A DNA stretch of 64,000 nucleotides. Origin: an uncultured bacterium (GTDB lineage: Bacteria; Hydrogenedentota; Hydrogenedentia; Hydrogenedentales; Hydrogenedentaceae). The stretch is taken from assembly GCA_938014335.1 (NCBI GenBank), contig CALLRP010000002.1:1-64000 (forward strand). The letters are read 5' to 3'. The position numbers and the translations under genes are program-made. The notes under the pieces are model-generated. The model did no database searches. It saw nothing but the letters and a program-made list of their open reading frames with translations, and was not told the origin of the DNA. Positions 62,285 to 64,000 of this stretch are shown here, in pieces; the stretch's first letter is position 1, and the number at the start of each line of letters is the position of its first letter.

Positions 62285-63187
62285 TTAAAGGGGTTTAATA
62301 GCATTGGGGAAAGCACATTGGAGTAATATTCGATTTAAACGTACCTGTTCTTCGGGTGTTAAATTTCCTTTTTTCAAAAGTTCGCTCGCTGTTTCGGGTA
62401 AAGTTATTTTTGACCATGCTTCTTTATTATAAAAATCAGATTTTCGCAGGAGACGATTTATTTGCTTTACTAAATCCTGCTTTCGTTTGAGGATGAGGTC
62501 GTTCGGAGCAGATAAAAACTGATTTCGCGCATCCCCATCAAATTTGTTCAATAAGTGTTTTCCAGGGGTCATTGTATCTGTCTGTCCTTGTTTCTTTAAT
62601 TCTACGATGAAACCATTCCAATCAAGAACATCGCTTTCTGTTAACAAAGGTAAGCCTGTTTCTACTCCTCCTGCAGAACCTTCGACTTGAAGAGGTATCA
62701 TATCTGCCTGTAAATTTTCAATATCAATGGTATTATTTTTAAAATCCATAACGATTTTAGACCCTTTTAATCCCTGGGCTTTGGGGCTATCTAATGTGGG
62801 ATTGCCTGTAAATTCTACAATTTCTTTTTTAAAATCCCAGACTGCTTTCTCTGCTGTCAGTTTTCCCTCAGGATGTTCCAAGTATACTTTCCCTTCCATG
62901 CGTATACGCGTGGGTGAGTTTCTCCCTTCTTCCCATTCAAAGGTCATTGTATCTGCTTTGATGGGCATATTTGGGGTGTTGGGTTCCTGGGATAGTAAAA
63001 CGATACTGACGCCTCCACTCATTTCGCGGATACTCATCCCTTGATTAAGTGTTCCTTTCAATTTTCCGACCTTTTCAATTTTCATGGAGGAGTATTTCCC
63101 TAAACTCATGTTTTCCTGTGCGTTCGTGGTGCTATTGATAAGAATAGCCAATGAGAGGATTAATAATGAAACTATTATTTTTTTCAT
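62285..63187 (-). CDS. LptA/OstA-like periplasmic protein with C-terminal extension
   Basis: A 300-residue exported protein (signal peptide ~1-23). Its central part has the OstA/LptA beta-jellyroll pattern: [33 protein letters not shown] and [20 protein letters not shown]. The last ~100 residues form a helical extension not found in short LptA proteins. It would pass LPS across the periplasm between LptC and LptD. The position between lptC (four-base overlap) and lptB supports the assignment better than sequence alone. Confidence 0.82.
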   Translation of the reverse strand: MKKIIVSLLILSLAILINSTTNAQENMSLGKYSSMKIEKVGKLKGTLNQGMSIREMSGGVSIVLLSQEPNTPNMPIKADTMTFEWEEGRNSPTRIRMEGKVYLEHPEGKLTAEKAVWDFKKEIVEFTGNPTLDSPKAQGLKGSKIVMDFKNNTIDIENLQADMIPLQVEGSAGGVETGLPLLTESDVLDWNGFIVELKKQGQTDTMTPGKHLLNKFDGDARNQFLSAPNDLILKRKQDLVKQINRLLRKSDFYNKEAWSKITLPETASELLKKGNLTPEEQVRLNRILLQCAFPNAIKPL

Positions 63188-63765
63188 GATGTATTCCTTA
63201 AACTCAACGGAACCTGGCCGGATACTTCTTCCAGTTCAAAAACTTTTGTTTCTGGATTTATAAATAGAGACCCTGCATCAAGATTTAAGTCTGTCCCCTG
63301 CACTGCAATTTTTCCATGGGTCCAGATGCGAGCGGGTTCGGTTTCGGTGCGATTACTCCACTCAATGCCATCGGTTTTGAATAATATATCTTTCATCTGT
63401 GCTTGTACATTCCCTGTGAGAGATGCTTTACTCATTTTTTCAAAGACGCCTTCTTTGGCTGAAATCGTAATGCTCTCTGTTCCGGATTGAACATCATAAA
63501 TCACGGCGCGAACATCTTCCACTTTCCAGGTGTTCTCATCAATAACCGCAAACTTTTCTGCATGTAACCATAAAGTAGGTTTTCGTGCTTCGCCGATAGT
63601 GGGTCGTGGGTCATGGTGATATAAATCTACCGAAGAAACATTCATATTGTCTATGGGTGATTTTTTTATTTCGTTTTTTTCGGTAGGAGCAGAAGGGGTA
63701 GAAGTTTTTTTGCCACAGGAAAGTAAAAGGGCAAAACAAACTATAATGAGGGCGAGCCATTTCAT
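63184..63765 (-). CDS. LptC-like LPS export lipoprotein
   Basis: A 193-residue envelope protein with an N-terminal signal ending in the lipobox LLLSCG. A Ser/Thr/Pro/Lys linker and an LptC-type beta domain follow: PTLWLHAEKFAVI, VYDVQ-type strands, ISAKEGVFEK, LTGNVQAQMKDILFKTDGIEW. E. coli LptC uses a membrane helix rather than lipidation, so the lipobox is a variation. It overlaps the LptA-like gene by four bases, and its ATG shares one base with the coaX stop (TAATG), showing tight coupling. Confidence 0.82.
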   Translation of the reverse strand: MKWLALIIVCFALLLSCGKKTSTPSAPTEKNEIKKSPIDNMNVSSVDLYHHDPRPTIGEARKPTLWLHAEKFAVIDENTWKVEDVRAVIYDVQSGTESITISAKEGVFEKMSKASLTGNVQAQMKDILFKTDGIEWSNRTETEPARIWTHGKIAVQGTDLNLDAGSLFINPETKVFELEEVSGQVPLSLRNTS

Positions 63766-64000
63766 TATGCAGAGCCTCGGGTATTCTTTTCAAATATTAT
63801 TTTCAATCCTTTTAATGTTAATAAAGGGTCCACCCTATCAATATTTTTTGCCAGTTGTGCTATAGTCTCAGCGAGTCCTCCAGTTGCAATAGCACGAGCG
63901 TGAGTTCCCATCTCCGTTCGGATACGATTTATCAATCCATTTACTAAATCTGCGTAACCATAAGTAAGCCCCGAGCGGATATTGGTTACAGTGTCACGAC
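63765..64000 (-). CDS. coaX: Type III pantothenate kinase, C-terminal part (cut by window edge)
   Basis: The last 77 codons of a gene that continues beyond the window. They translate to RDTVTNIRSGLTYGYADLV, then IATGGLAETIAQ, then VDPLLTLKGLKIIFEKN, the conserved end of CoaX, which phosphorylates pantothenate in the first step of coenzyme A synthesis. The stop TAA at 63765-63767 overlaps the lptC start. The N-terminal nucleotide-binding part is not visible. Confidence 0.85.
   Translation of the reverse strand, partial: RDTVTNIRSGLTYGYADLVNGLINRIRTEMGTHARAIATGGLAETIAQLAKNIDRVDPLLTLKGLKIIFEKNTRGSA

Noticed and set aside
1-64000. CRISPR arrays, insertion sequences, tRNA or rRNA genes
   Set aside because: No regularly spaced identical repeats, transposase motifs, cloverleaf-type sequences or rRNA signatures were recognised by eye; a covariance-model scan would be needed to exclude small RNAs.

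Overview
This window is a low-GC chromosomal segment from a diderm (LPS-type) bacterium. It carries an LptC/LptA/LptB operon, a TolC/HlyD/ABC-2 export set, two GspE/PilB secretion or pilus ATPases, a SurA-like chaperone and many lipoprotein or signal-peptide proteins. MenF and MenD point to menaquinone respiration. The mix of SxtN/SxtJ-type carbamoyltransferase, YfhO, Tat-exported sugar-isomerase-like protein, secreted sialidase, pectate lyase and sodium:sugar symporter resembles uncultured polymer degraders of the Hydrogenedentota/PVC kind. That taxonomic guess is inference only; no rRNA or tRNA gene was seen.

Layout. 0.2-8.5 kb is all minus strand: menF-menD, a YqeY-like protein, a PIG-L deacetylase, dnaN and a pilB-like ATPase. 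AT-rich spacers on both sides of dnaN hold eight DnaA-box matches, so a replication origin is a serious possibility. 8.6-15.5 kb is plus strand: carbamoyltransferase plus SxtJ-like membrane protein, a thiolase, and a large flippase-like/sulfatase fusion. 15.5-23.0 kb is a minus-strand operon in the order glycosyltransferase-like, YhaO/Mre11-like, YhaN/Rad50-like, NTN hydrolase. In the first three of these the canonical catalytic or metal-binding residues are replaced while the reading frames remain intact. This is the most unusual system in the window.

23.1-35.3 kb is a carbohydrate region: YfhO-like membrane protein, glycerol kinase, sugar-phosphate isomerase-like protein, SSS symporter, AXE1-type esterase, MntP, Tat-signal fucose-isomerase-like protein and a BNR sialidase. 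35.3-40.6 kb holds a HAD phosphatase, YebC-RuvC, a second PilB and an HDOD protein. A ~170-bp intergenic repeat occurs twice here. 40.6-43.3 kb holds an isolated terminase-like gene, a 3D-domain lipoprotein and a coiled-coil protein. 43.6-48.0 kb holds envelope genes (SurA-like, M23 peptidase) and an epimerase. 48.2-53.0 kb is a drug/lipid export operon.

53.2-56.4 kb is a compact regulatory module. A Cys-rich secreted protein sits behind a near-consensus sigma-54 promoter and is followed by a sensor kinase and an NtrC-type regulator with the GAFTGA motif, reminiscent in layout of ZraP-ZraS-ZraR. 56.4-61.3 kb has a Memo-family protein with an extra N-terminal domain, a pectate lyase and an 882-residue secreted TIM-barrel-like protein. 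The window ends in a minus-strand operon coaX (partial)-lptC-lptA-lptB.
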